NCBI RefSeq assembly: GCF_028561755.1
Contig: NZ_JAQQTD010000003.1
Location: forward strand, 248,001 to 312,000
Length of the DNA stretch: 64,000 bases
Reading direction: 5' to 3'
Source of the DNA: Altibacter sp. HG106
GTDB taxonomy: Bacteria; Bacteroidota; Bacteroidia; Flavobacteriales; Flavobacteriaceae
Below are positions 27,755-36,488 of this stretch, in pieces. A program made the translations under genes and the position numbers. How positions within the stretch are numbered: the first letter of the stretch is position 1; each line of letters opens with the position of its first letter. The notes under the pieces are model-generated. The model was not told the DNA's origin and made no database searches. It was given only the letters and a program-made list of their open reading frames with translations.

Positions 27755-30631
27755 ATGAAACACTTTTTTACTGCTATACTTTTAGGAATCGCGTCCCTCT
27801 CTTTTGCCCAAGGAACCGGTTCTATAGTAGGTCAGTTGACCGATAAAGATTACAACGATGAGCCCTTGCCGTTTGCAAATGTACTCATAAAAGATACAGC
27901 AAAAGGTACGACTTCAGATATTGATGGGTTGTACGCTCTAGAAAACCTGAGTCCCGGGACCTACACCGTGGTCTATAGTTTTGTTGGGTACGAAACGGTA
28001 GAAATAGCTGACATTAACGTGGAAGCCAATCGTGTTACCACAGTAAACGTACCTATGGGAGCCAGTGCAGCGGCTCTGGACGAAGTAGTGATTACCACTA
28101 CGCGAAGAAGAGACAGTGAAGTAGCCCTATTGTTAGAACAAAAGAAAGCCACCACCATCGTACAAAGTATTGGTGCCGAAGAACTCGCTCGTAAGGGAGT
28201 AGATAATGCCGCGGCAGCGGTCGCTCAAATTTCCGGAATTAGCCAGCAACAGGGAAGTAGCGAAGTATTTGTTAGAGGGTTGGGAGATCGTTATCAGAAC
28301 ACCACGATGAACGGTCTGTCCCTTCCGTCTAATGATGTCAACAAGAAAAACATCAACCTTGAATTATTTCCTTCTGAAATTATTGAGAGCGTTTCGGTTA
28401 GTAAAGCCTATTCCAGCTATTTCTATGGTGACTTTAGTGCGGGTAACGTAGACATTACCTCCAAAGAATATACAGGATCGGGCTATCTGGCCATTGCTAC
28501 CGGAGGGGGTGCGAACACCAATGCTATCGGGGAAGACTTTCTTCGAAGTGAAGGTCCCAGCTACTTCGGATACTACAATCGCTACGACAACGATCCGTTC
28601 GCGATTGTATTGTCACACGGAGTGGATCCACAAGAGGCTTCCTCTCCTATCCCGTTTAATGGATCGATCGAAGGAGGGTATTCTTACAATATTGACGATA
28701 ACCAACGTTTGAGTTTCTTCGGAACGGCTTCTTTTACCAACGGATATGGCTATTCTGAATTCGAGGCCGTAGACTTTACCAACGACGTTAAATTGCGATT
28801 CCCAAACGGTGAACAATTTGAATACACCACCAATACTTCGGCCCTGGCCTCAATCATTTACAACAATATTGAAGGACACAAAATCAAGTTTACCTCCCTA
28901 TACTCAAATACGTCTAAAGACGAAGCTTCCTTCTTCGGAATTGGTGGACAAGGTTTTAACCGGGATGGTTTTAGTGGAAACAGTGACGGCGGATTTTACC
29001 AATCGAACGTTCAGTTCGATCAGGATATGATCTTTGTAAACCAGTTGAACGGAACCCACACACTTTCCGAAAAATGGTTAGCCGACTGGGGCATTGGATT
29101 CAACAAAGTATTCTCAGACCAACCCGATAGAAAGCGGCTATCGCTAGAGGATTATCAGTTCTTTTTGGATGACGATCCTACCACCAATGCGATCTTTTAC
29201 GACAACATTGCGTTCGACAATCAGCGGTACTTCCAAAGCATTGAAGACGATGAGTTGAACAGCTATTTGAATATGAATTATAAGGCTTCCGAAGCCGTAA
29301 ACATTACCTTCGGCTATAACGGAAGAACCAAAGAGCGTCGTTTCAACAACTGGCGTTATGGATACGAGATCCTAGACAAAAACGCGAATCCGGTACTAGA
29401 TCCGCTTAACCTTAATGATTTCTTCTTCGTGTCGAATTTTAACATTCCGGAAGGATCGGGTCTTTGGAACTTACGGGTGGCGCGACAGCCCTTAGGCTTG
29501 GATGAGATCCTCGGACTCACCAACGTTCCACAACCCTATGAAAACACCTACAAAGGAGAGCTCGACATTCACGCCGGATTGGCCACTGCCGATATTCAGC
29601 TTGGAAAGTTTTTATTTGTTCCCGGCCTTCGCTTAGAGAACTGGTCGCAATCGGTTACCTATGATGTGATCAACCCGGTTCCCGGAGATCCTGGGTTCCG
29701 CACGGTAACAGAAAATCTATTCTTTCCTAGTTTGAACGTAAAATACGCTTTGAACGAAGACATGAACCTTCGTGTGTCGGGAAGTCGTACGGCATCCTAT
29801 CCTGAATTCAAGGAGGCTGCCAACTTCGTTTATGAAGAAGTAACGCAGCGTATCGGGGGGAACCCAGACGTGTTAGGAAAAGCAGATGGTACCGGCGCTA
29901 GCTATTCAGATATTTTTAACGCCGATTTGAAGTACGAGTGGTTCCCAACACGAGGGGAGTTACTAGCGGTAAGTGTCTTTACCAAAACCATTCAAGACCC
30001 AATCAACCGGGTAGTGGCTACCGATGCTACAGGTACCCAGCGCTATTTCCGTACCGGAGATCAGGCGGAGGTATACGGAGTAGAATTGGAGTTTAGAAAG
30101 CACCTAATTTCAGACGCCGATGAAAACCCCTTGATCACTATTGGAGGTAATTTTGCGTATACCGATACGAAACAAGACCTGAAAGATATTTCTACCGCAG
30201 ACGGTTTTACCTTCGGAACCTCTTTCGCACGTACCGAAGATGAATTGGAAGGCGCCTCTAAGTTTATCGCAAACGCCGATTTGAACTACTCGCCTACGTT
30301 TGGAACCTACAAACCAAAGGCGACGGTAGCGTTCTCCTATTTCTCAGACCGCATCTTTGCGTTGGGAAGTGGAGACTTAGGAAACATCGTAGAAAAGTCG
30401 GTGCCTAGCTTAAACTTTATTTGGAGGAACTCCTTTGGTGAGCATTTTGAAGCCAACCTTAGCGTAAAGAATATTTTGAACCCTGACATTAAAAGGGTTC
30501 GTGAAAACACCGGTGCCGAAGGCAGCGTTTTGTTAGCTCCTTTTGATCTGGTAGATAGCAATGGGGATGTAACCCTTTTAAATTACACTCGTGGCGTAAG
30601 CTTCGGATTAACACTTAAATACAAAATATAA
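27755..30631 (+). CDS. TonB-dependent outer-membrane receptor
   Basis: A 958-residue receptor. Start ATG 27755 gives a clean signal peptide (MKHFFTAILLGIASLSFAQ); the longer frame to 27716 adds residues unlike a secretion signal. Order of domains: carboxypeptidase-regulatory-like beta-sandwich (about 22-110), plug (about 130-240, with SSEVFVRGLGDRYQNTTMNG), then a 22-strand-type barrel ending in the aromatic-rich GVSFGLTLKYKI. The plug region lacks a SusD partner gene downstream, so this is not a classical SusCD glycan system. The next gene is a beta-helix lipoprotein, and phosphate-transport genes follow, suggesting an organophosphate or phosphate-related ligand (inference). Confidence 0.93.
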   Translation: MKHFFTAILLGIASLSFAQGTGSIVGQLTDKDYNDEPLPFANVLIKDTAKGTTSDIDGLYALENLSPGTYTVVYSFVGYETVEIADINVEANRVTTVNVPMGASAAALDEVVITTTRRRDSEVALLLEQKKATTIVQSIGAEELARKGVDNAAAAVAQISGISQQQGSSEVFVRGLGDRYQNTTMNGLSLPSNDVNKKNINLELFPSEIIESVSVSKAYSSYFYGDFSAGNVDITSKEYTGSGYLAIATGGGANTNAIGEDFLRSEGPSYFGYYNRYDNDPFAIVLSHGVDPQEASSPIPFNGSIEGGYSYNIDDNQRLSFFGTASFTNGYGYSEFEAVDFTNDVKLRFPNGEQFEYTTNTSALASIIYNNIEGHKIKFTSLYSNTSKDEASFFGIGGQGFNRDGFSGNSDGGFYQSNVQFDQDMIFVNQLNGTHTLSEKWLADWGIGFNKVFSDQPDRKRLSLEDYQFFLDDDPTTNAIFYDNIAFDNQRYFQSIEDDELNSYLNMNYKASEAVNITFGYNGRTKERRFNNWRYGYEILDKNANPVLDPLNLNDFFFVSNFNIPEGSGLWNLRVARQPLGLDEILGLTNVPQPYENTYKGELDIHAGLATADIQLGKFLFVPGLRLENWSQSVTYDVINPVPGDPGFRTVTENLFFPSLNVKYALNEDMNLRVSGSRTASYPEFKEAANFVYEEVTQRIGGNPDVLGKADGTGASYSDIFNADLKYEWFPTRGELLAVSVFTKTIQDPINRVVATDATGTQRYFRTGDQAEVYGVELEFRKHLISDADENPLITIGGNFAYTDTKQDLKDISTADGFTFGTSFARTEDELEGASKFIANADLNYSPTFGTYKPKATVAFSYFSDRIFALGSGDLGNIVEKSVPSLNFIWRNSFGEHFEANLSVKNILNPDIKRVRENTGAEGSVLLAPFDLVDSNGDVTLLNYTRGVSFGLTLKYKI

Positions 30632-30658
30632 CAATTAATTACTATTTAAATTCACGCA

Positions 30659-31858
30659 ATGATGAAAACTAATTTTCTTTTATTTATAGGCGTATTCGCC
30701 TTATTGCTCACTTCTTGTGAGAGCGATGATACCGCTGATATCATCATCGAAGACAACAGCGTTACAACCATCAACAACGGTAGCGATGGTGGCGACGGCG
30801 GTGTTGGAGACGAAGCGATCAACCTTAGCGGGGTGTATACTTCAGATCTAAACTTAACGGCAGATAACGAATACTTAGTAACTGGAGCAGTGCTCATGAC
30901 CGAAGGTACTACCTTGAACATTGCCCCTGGAACCACTATTAATGTGGCTCCTGTTGGTGTAAATGCTTATATCGCAATCCTTCAGGGAGCGCGTATCGTT
31001 GCCGACGGAAATGCTGAGAACCCAATCGTATTTACGTCGAATGCAGATTCTCCTGGTTCTGGTGACTGGGGTGGCATCGTAATGTGTGGGCGTGCGCCTA
31101 TCAACTCTACTGCTGATGGATCTAGCGATACTTCTACCACTGAAGTGGGTGGTCTTTCGTATGGTGGAAACGTTCCTGGAGACGATTCTGGTGTATTGCG
31201 TTATGTTCGTGTAGAATATGCGGGTGGAGCTGTAGACGGTAACTCTGAGCTAAATGGAGTTTCTCTATACGCTATCGGAAACAATACTACGATCGATTAC
31301 GTACAGGTGTATGTTGGATCTGATGACGGTTTTGAATTCTTCGGTGGAACCGTAAATGCGAGCCACTTGGCAGTTTTTGGTTCTGAAGATGATTCTATTG
31401 ACTGGACGGAAGGATACACCGGAAACCTTACCGATGTATACGTAGAGCACACCGCTAGCCACGATAAGGCATTTGAGTGTGACGGATACAATACCGATTT
31501 CTCTAACGAAGGTGGGTACTTCTCTGCTCCTAACGTTACCAACGTTACGATTGTAGGAACCAATGACGCCGACAACGAAGCGATTCGTCTACGTGCTGGT
31601 ACACAAGGTATCTTCACCAACGTAGTGATCTCTGATTTTGATGAAGGTTTTGATCTTGACGGTGATATGGGAGATAACCCAACCGGACAAGGAGTATTGG
31701 ACGGATTACTTCAAGCGATTGACGTAACCTTCAACAACGTTACCACGCAAGTAAAAAATGACACCGGATTCACCTTTGACGACAGTGACTTCTTAACGGG
31801 AGTAGGAAATGGAACCGGAACCGACTTCGCCACCTGGGGCGCTGGTTGGGCACGGTAA
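30659..31858 (+). CDS. parallel beta-helix-like surface lipoprotein
   Basis: A 399-residue protein with lipobox LLTSC (C20), then an Asp/Gly-rich linker and repeated short strands with turns (TTLNIAPGTTINVAP; GARIVADGNAENPIVFTSN; GGIVMCGRAPINS), which look like a right-handed beta-helix. No catalytic motif recognised. Only 27 nt after the TonB receptor, so cotranscribed; it occupies the place where a SusD-like ligand-binding lipoprotein would be in glycan systems and is probably an outer-membrane partner of the receptor. A strong terminator closes the pair. Confidence 0.8.
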   Translation: MMKTNFLLFIGVFALLLTSCESDDTADIIIEDNSVTTINNGSDGGDGGVGDEAINLSGVYTSDLNLTADNEYLVTGAVLMTEGTTLNIAPGTTINVAPVGVNAYIAILQGARIVADGNAENPIVFTSNADSPGSGDWGGIVMCGRAPINSTADGSSDTSTTEVGGLSYGGNVPGDDSGVLRYVRVEYAGGAVDGNSELNGVSLYAIGNNTTIDYVQVYVGSDDGFEFFGGTVNASHLAVFGSEDDSIDWTEGYTGNLTDVYVEHTASHDKAFECDGYNTDFSNEGGYFSAPNVTNVTIVGTNDADNEAIRLRAGTQGIFTNVVISDFDEGFDLDGDMGDNPTGQGVLDGLLQAIDVTFNNVTTQVKNDTGFTFDDSDFLTGVGNGTGTDFATWGAGWAR

Positions 31859-31877
31859 CTAGTAAAATAGAGTAATT

Positions 31878-31911
31878 AAAAAAGGGGCTGTTAATCAACA
31901 GCCCCTTTTTT
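31878..31911. terminator. strong bidirectional terminator
   Basis: A perfect 15-bp stem (31878-31892 / 31897-31911) with AATC loop and runs of A and T at the two ends, lying between the lipoprotein gene and a converging small gene. Confidence 0.92.
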
Positions 31912-31928
31912 AATTATTTTCAGGATTT

Positions 31929-32291
31929 TTATTTGTTGGAAACTACACGTGTCTCCGTGCGTTCCCATGTAGTAACAGAGGCTATCTTACTATTGTCATA
32001 GGTAACCTCTTTCTTGGTAGCTCCTTGATAGAACGTCCAAGTTCCATCTTTCATACCATTAACATAATTTGCTTTTGCAGTTATATTTCCTTCGGCATCA
32101 TAACTCATCCAGGTACCTGTAAGTTTTCCTTCTTTTGTATAATGCCCCTTCTGTGCGACCATACCATTATCATGATAGATGGTTGCGTGGGTTAAGTCCC
32201 CTTTCTTCACATATTCGGTTCTTGGGGTGTTTTGAGCAAAACTAGCTGTAGCAAGCGCTACAATCATCATAAGGGCGAGTAAATTCTTCAT
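31929..32291 (-). CDS. secreted MORN-like repeat protein
   Basis: A 120-residue protein from ATG 32291, with signal peptide ending SFAQ (about residue 20), followed by YwqK/MORN-like repeats: IYHDNGMVAQKGHYTKEGKL-TGTWMSYD and ANYVNGMKDGTWTFY. The longer open frame to 32345 adds a non-signal-like segment across the promoter and is rejected. Function unknown; such repeats form beta-hairpin surfaces in periplasmic proteins. It is transcribed against the flanking phosphate genes from its own promoter. Confidence 0.82.
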   Translation of the reverse strand: MKNLLALMMIVALATASFAQNTPRTEYVKKGDLTHATIYHDNGMVAQKGHYTKEGKLTGTWMSYDAEGNITAKANYVNGMKDGTWTFYQGATKKEVTYDNSKIASVTTWERTETRVVSNK

Positions 32292-32311
32292 ATCAATGCA
32301 TTTTCTTATCT

Positions 32312-32319
32312 CAAATATA
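32312..32319 (-). promoter_or_regulatory. -7 promoter element of the MORN-like gene
   Basis: Minus strand TATATTTG, perfect TAnnTTTG, 20 nt before the ATG at 32291. Confidence 0.5.
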
Positions 32320-32565
32320 ATATAAAATTTACTTTTTAGACACATTTAGTTAACGTTAAGTTTACATTGAAATCACAACAACTTGTTTTTCAGTTGTTTA
32401 TATTAGCCTTCGGCGTAAAGATTTAACATTGGAGTGGTTTAAAGATTATTTAATGATTTCATTACATACCTCCACGGAAATCTCTATTTATTTACAAAGT
32501 CTTTAGACATCTACACTTTTTAATAATCGTAAAGTTTTTGTCAACTTCGTTTATAAGTGTAATTG

Positions 32566-32594
32566 GGCTGCCGATAACGGCAGCCTTTTTTTTT
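32566..32594 (+). terminator. orphan rho-independent terminator in the porin leader
   Basis: GGCTGCCG (32566-32573), ATAA loop, CGGCAGCC (32578-32585) and nine Ts (32586-32594). The T-run makes it active on the plus strand only, yet no plus-strand gene precedes it since 31858. It may end a small RNA or attenuate a long porin leader. Confidence 0.88.
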
Positions 32595-32599
32595 GAAAT

Positions 32600-32617
32600 G
32601 GTAACAATAAGGAAACA
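32600..32617 (+). promoter_or_regulatory. Pho-box-like direct repeat before the porin gene
   Basis: GGTAACA, 4 nt ATAA, GGAAACA: two 7-bp half-sites with an 11-bp period, 58 nt upstream of the porin ATG. The first half with flanks (TGGTAACArTAA) recurs before the PiT gene. Confidence 0.45.
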
Positions 32618-32674
32618 TTTGATTTTAGGATTGTTAATTTATTTGCAGCGACAAAAACTTTAACGATTATCACA

Positions 32675-33877
32675 ATGAGGATACGTATATGGGCGATTTC
32701 CATTGTTGCACTTTTTGCCTCTGTAATGCACGCCCAAGACACCACGAACACAAAATTTGGTAAAGGTCTAATCAATTTTGTCGCTGCCGATAGCTCCTGG
32801 AGCGTTAAATTTGCGCCTCGTATTCAATTTCGAGCGAATAGTTCCTGGGACTACGAAGGAGAACAATATGGGAGTCCTGAATACACCTTTTCGATTCGGC
32901 GGGCACGTTTGAAATTTGATGGATTTGCCTTTAGTCCGAACCTCAAATATAAGATAGAGCTGGGGTTGTCGAATCGCGACGTGGCAGGGGCCAATCAGTT
33001 CAACCGGAATACTCCCAGAATCATCTTAGATGCGGTGGTCAAATGGAATTTCTACGAAAACTTTGAGCTGTGGGTAGGTCAAACCAAGCTTCCGGGGAAC
33101 GTGGAGCGAGTGGTTTCTTCAGCAAACATGCAATTAATAGATCGATCCCTCTTGAATAGCAATTTCAATATTGATCGCGACATAGGCTTCCAATTACAAC
33201 ACCATATTGCCTTATCAAATTCCTTTTTAATAAGAGAAAAAATTGCGTTATCTCAAGGAGAGGGTCGTAATATAACCGAGGGGAACTTGGGCGGACTTCA
33301 GTATACCGGCCGGCTTGAAATATTGCCTTTTGGTAGTTTTCAAGGGAAAGGAGATTACATTCAAGCAGATCTCGCCAGAGAGGAAACCCCCAAGCTCATG
33401 CTTGGATTCACCTACGATCATAATGATGACGCTGTTAAGACCCGTAGTAATCTGGGAACCTATATGTTCTTAGAAGATGGCAGTCTGTATGAAACAGATA
33501 TAACCACCCTCTTTGCCGACGCGATGTTTAAATGGCAAGGTGTTTCTATCATGGCGGAATATGCGCAGCGACAGGCCGAAAATCCGGTGGCAGTCGAACT
33601 AGATGGAACACCTACTGGAGATATTGTACTCGTTGGGGATGCCATTAACGCACAAATAGGTTATCTTTTCCGAAGCAATTATGAAAGTGTCTTCCGATAT
33701 ACGCAAAACACATTTGACGCCATTACCATGCGATCGGATATAAAAGAATATACGTTGGGAGGGAGTAAATATTTTGTAGGTCACAAATTAAAAATTCAGG
33801 CCGACCTGAGCTATCGAACAGTAGCCAGCATAGAGGACAACATACGTTTCCGAATGGGTTTCGAACTGCACTTTTAG
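32675..33877 (+). CDS. OprP/OprO-type (phosphate-selective) porin
   Basis: A 400-residue outer-membrane barrel with signal peptide ending VMHAQ (about residue 21). Family signature segments: WSVKFAPRIQFRANSSWDYE, FSIRRARLKFDGFAFSPNLKYKIEL and WVGQTKLPGNVERV, and a C-terminal aromatic strand FRMGFELHF. Porins of this family are named phosphate-selective after Pseudomonas OprP/OprO; specificity varies, but the adjacent phosphate transporter (80 nt downstream, same strand) supports phosphate here. It may form an operon with PiT. Confidence 0.88.
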   Translation: MRIRIWAISIVALFASVMHAQDTTNTKFGKGLINFVAADSSWSVKFAPRIQFRANSSWDYEGEQYGSPEYTFSIRRARLKFDGFAFSPNLKYKIELGLSNRDVAGANQFNRNTPRIILDAVVKWNFYENFELWVGQTKLPGNVERVVSSANMQLIDRSLLNSNFNIDRDIGFQLQHHIALSNSFLIREKIALSQGEGRNITEGNLGGLQYTGRLEILPFGSFQGKGDYIQADLAREETPKLMLGFTYDHNDDAVKTRSNLGTYMFLEDGSLYETDITTLFADAMFKWQGVSIMAEYAQRQAENPVAVELDGTPTGDIVLVGDAINAQIGYLFRSNYESVFRYTQNTFDAITMRSDIKEYTLGGSKYFVGHKLKIQADLSYRTVASIEDNIRFRMGFELHF

Positions 33878-33886
33878 TGCGAATTT

Positions 33887-33908
33887 CATAACCTTTTGGT
33901 AACAGTAA
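33887..33908 (+). promoter_or_regulatory. degenerate Pho-box-like element before the PiT gene
   Basis: ATAACCT-like half-site, TTTT, then GGTAACA (33898-33904) keeps the 11-bp period; TGGTAACAGTAA (33897-33908) differs at one base from TGGTAACAATAA at 32599-32610 before the porin gene. The upstream half is poor. Confidence 0.3.
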
Positions 33909-33957
33909 ATCAGCTTTATATTGAGAAATTTGCACCACTTTAATACTAAAATATAAC

Positions 33958-36201
33958 ATGGAAAACTTCTATCTATTTATGCTCATAGCCCTTGCCATAT
34001 TGGCGATTGCCGACTTAGTCGTGGGCGTAAGTAACGATGCTGTGAACTTTCTAAACTCAGCCATTGGCTCAAAAGCCATTTCCTTTAAAACCATCATGAT
34101 TATTGCCAGTCTTGGGATTTTTATAGGAGCCATTTTCTCTAGCGGAATGATGGAAGTGGCAAGAAAAGGGATTTTCGTTCCGGGACAGTTCTATTTCGGT
34201 GAGATCATGATCATTTTTATGGCGGTTATGATCACCGACATACTATTGTTGGATTTTTTCAATACTCTCGGACTTCCTACTTCTACCACGGTTTCTATTG
34301 TGTTTGAACTACTGGGTGCTGCAGTGGTCATGTCACTCATCAAAATTGGTAATAGCAACACTGAGACATGGGCAAATCTCAGTGAATATATCAACACCGC
34401 CAAAGCAACTGAAATTATACTGGGAATCCTTCTTTCGGTCGGAATTGCTTTTACTATTGGAGCATTAGTACAATGGCTTTCAAGACTTATCCTAACCTTT
34501 CATTACGAAGAAAAGATCAAGAATTTTGGTGCGATTTTCGGGGGTATCGCTCTTTCTGCCATCGGGTATTTTATTTTCATGAAAGGTCTAAAAGGCACCC
34601 CGTACTACGGAGACTTTAAAGAGTTCTTAGAAGGTAACGAGCTTATTTTCATAGCTGGTAGTTTTGTTTTTTGGACGTTGTTTTCCTATGCGTTTATGAA
34701 AATATTCAAAAAGAGTATTCTCATTTTTGTAATCGCCATAGGAACATTTGGATTGGCCTTGGCATTCTCTGGAAACGATCTTGTAAACTTTATTGGGGTC
34801 CCTATGGCAGCTTATCATTCTTATGAAGCCTGGATCGCGTCTGGACAAGAAGCAACCACATTCTCTATGAATGTCTTAGCGCAAAAAGTTCCTGCAGAAC
34901 CTATCTTATTATTCATAGCCGGAGGAGTCATGGTGCTTACCTTATGGTTTTCTAAAAAAGCACGTACCGTAGCAGATACAGAAATCGGATTGTCTCGACA
35001 AGGCGATGGACATGAAAAATTTGAACCAAATCTACTATCGCGCCTTTTGGTGAAAGGAAGCACCAAAGTGGGAGGCTTTTTGGCTACTATTTTGCCAAAC
35101 CGAACCGTAGCGTCAATCGATTCCCGATTTGAAAAAACTGTAGTAGCATTACCGCAACATCGGCGATACGAACTCCCTGCTTTTGATATGGTGCGCGCTT
35201 CCATAAATTTAGTGGTAGCCGGAATACTTATCTCTATTGCCACTTCGATGAAATTGCCCTTATCTACCACCTATGTAACCTTTATGGTGGCCATGGGAAC
35301 CTCCTTAGCCGATCGTGCTTGGGGCAGAGAAAGCGCTGTCTATCGGGTGGCCGGAGTTCTCAATGTGATTGGTGGCTGGTTCTTCACGGCATTCAGTGCC
35401 TTTGTAGCCGCTGGAACCCTTACATTTCTCATCAACTGGAATCAAGAAGTAATGATTCCTATATTGTTGCTAATTGCCGTCTTTCTATTAGTACGAAATT
35501 ATATTGTACATAAAAACAAGAGCAAGGCCATTACTTCACCCGATAAGCTAAAGAAAGCAGAAAGCAATACGGTTCAAGGCATTATTGAAGAAAGTGCCGA
35601 CACCATTGCAAATGTTGTGAAGCGCACCAACAAGATATATACTGATACACTTCGAGGCTTGGCAAAGCAAGACACATCTCGCTTGAAAAAGACCAAGAAA
35701 GGAGTTAATAAATTGGATGATGAAGTTGAAGAACTGCGTAACAATATCTTCTACTTTATCAAGAATTTGGATGAGACCAGCGTTCGCGGAAGCAACTTTT
35801 ATATTATTGTACTTGGATACCTTACAGATATCGTTCAATCGTTGGAATACATTTCTAAAGTAAGTTACAAGCACGTCAACAATAATCACAAACCGCTCAA
35901 GTTTACTCAGATCAAAGATTTACAAGAAATCGATGATTCTCTTGAAAAATTACTGGGAGAAATTCAAGAGTTGTTCGAGAAACGAGAAATTGAACGAATG
36001 GGACATGTTCTGGATCAGAAGTTTGAATTATTTGAATTCGTTTCTAAGAAAATTGAGAAACAAATCGCTCGTACTCGTACGGAAGAATCCAGTCCAAAGA
36101 ACACCACCCTGTACTTTAGTTTATTGCTAGAAACCAAAGACCTTTTAACGGCGTTAACTAATTTGATGGACGAATATTACACCAGTTTTAAAAAGGTGTA
36201 A
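33958..36201 (+). CDS. PiT family inorganic phosphate transporter with PhoU-like C-terminus
   Basis: A 747-residue low-affinity phosphate permease. The two inverted PiT signatures are present: GVSNDAVNFLNSAIGSKAIS (about residues 23-42) and ASINLVVAGILISIATSMKL...STTYVTFMVAMGTSLADR (about 408-450). There are ~12 membrane helices to about residue 520, with an insertion between the halves. Residues ~540-747 form an alpha-helical PhoU/DUF47-like cytoplasmic domain, a fusion not found in E. coli PitA, which may sense or gate phosphate flow (inference). The gene ends with a strong terminator. Confidence 0.93.
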   Translation: MENFYLFMLIALAILAIADLVVGVSNDAVNFLNSAIGSKAISFKTIMIIASLGIFIGAIFSSGMMEVARKGIFVPGQFYFGEIMIIFMAVMITDILLLDFFNTLGLPTSTTVSIVFELLGAAVVMSLIKIGNSNTETWANLSEYINTAKATEIILGILLSVGIAFTIGALVQWLSRLILTFHYEEKIKNFGAIFGGIALSAIGYFIFMKGLKGTPYYGDFKEFLEGNELIFIAGSFVFWTLFSYAFMKIFKKSILIFVIAIGTFGLALAFSGNDLVNFIGVPMAAYHSYEAWIASGQEATTFSMNVLAQKVPAEPILLFIAGGVMVLTLWFSKKARTVADTEIGLSRQGDGHEKFEPNLLSRLLVKGSTKVGGFLATILPNRTVASIDSRFEKTVVALPQHRRYELPAFDMVRASINLVVAGILISIATSMKLPLSTTYVTFMVAMGTSLADRAWGRESAVYRVAGVLNVIGGWFFTAFSAFVAAGTLTFLINWNQEVMIPILLLIAVFLLVRNYIVHKNKSKAITSPDKLKKAESNTVQGIIEESADTIANVVKRTNKIYTDTLRGLAKQDTSRLKKTKKGVNKLDDEVEELRNNIFYFIKNLDETSVRGSNFYIIVLGYLTDIVQSLEYISKVSYKHVNNNHKPLKFTQIKDLQEIDDSLEKLLGEIQELFEKREIERMGHVLDQKFELFEFVSKKIEKQIARTRTEESSPKNTTLYFSLLLETKDLLTALTNLMDEYYTSFKKV

Positions 36202-36221
36202 ACTCAAGAGATCTAATCGTA

Positions 36222-36252
36222 AAAAAGGGAGGCTACAGCAGCCTCCCTTTTT
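36222..36252. terminator. terminator after the PiT gene
   Basis: A 13-bp stem (36222-36234 / 36240-36252), loop ACAGC, with A-run and T-run at the ends; usable on both strands, so it could also end minus-strand transcripts arriving from 36.4 kb. Confidence 0.9.
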
Positions 36253-36270
36253 AATAACACTTAAACACAA

Positions 36271-36460
36271 GGTTCTTTTGCAAGAACACTAGTTGAGTAC
36301 CTATTACAACAACGCAACATCTTCCTTTTGTTGTTGTACCGCTGAAAAAAGTCAGCCAAACGTACCCACGAATAAAGAAATCCAATAGATTTCCTTATTT
36401 CAACTCCTAAGGTACCACTTTCTTAGGTCGGTTCTGGCCTATTGTTTATAAAAACAGGGG
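36271..36460 (-). ncRNA. candidate structured RNA or structured 3' UTR
   Basis: The 190 nt between PiT and the lipoprotein gene hold a run of hairpins: 36371-36382/36388-36399 (12 bp, with a G-U pair only on the minus strand), 36406-36411/36422-36427, 36341-36345/36352-36356, 36306-36313/36330-36337 and 36272-36277/36282-36287, the last closed by a GCAA tetraloop on the minus strand. An enclosing helix GCCA..AAC.G/CGTTTGGC is possible. The terminator at 36222-36252 would end such an RNA. I could not identify the family; 6S-type RNA of flavobacteria is one option. Confidence 0.4.
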
Positions 36461-36488
36461 TTATCAACATTTATCTGGATGCTGAAAG

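Larger units (their letters stand above)
32523..32670. repeat. long imperfect inverted repeat enclosing an orphan terminator
   Basis: The arm 32523-32542 (ataatcgtaaagtttttgtc) and the arm 32650-32670 are inverted copies differing by one inserted T. The 107 bp between them contain a strong terminator hairpin and a Pho-box-like repeat. The right arm ends 4 nt before the porin ATG. The 329-bp gap (32346-32674) holds no other gene that I can see. Confidence 0.75.

Noticed and set aside
32523-32670. MITE or insertion-sequence remnant
   Set aside because: Inverted arms exist but I see no flanking target-site duplication, and the right arm sits at the porin start; regulatory structure is the simpler reading.
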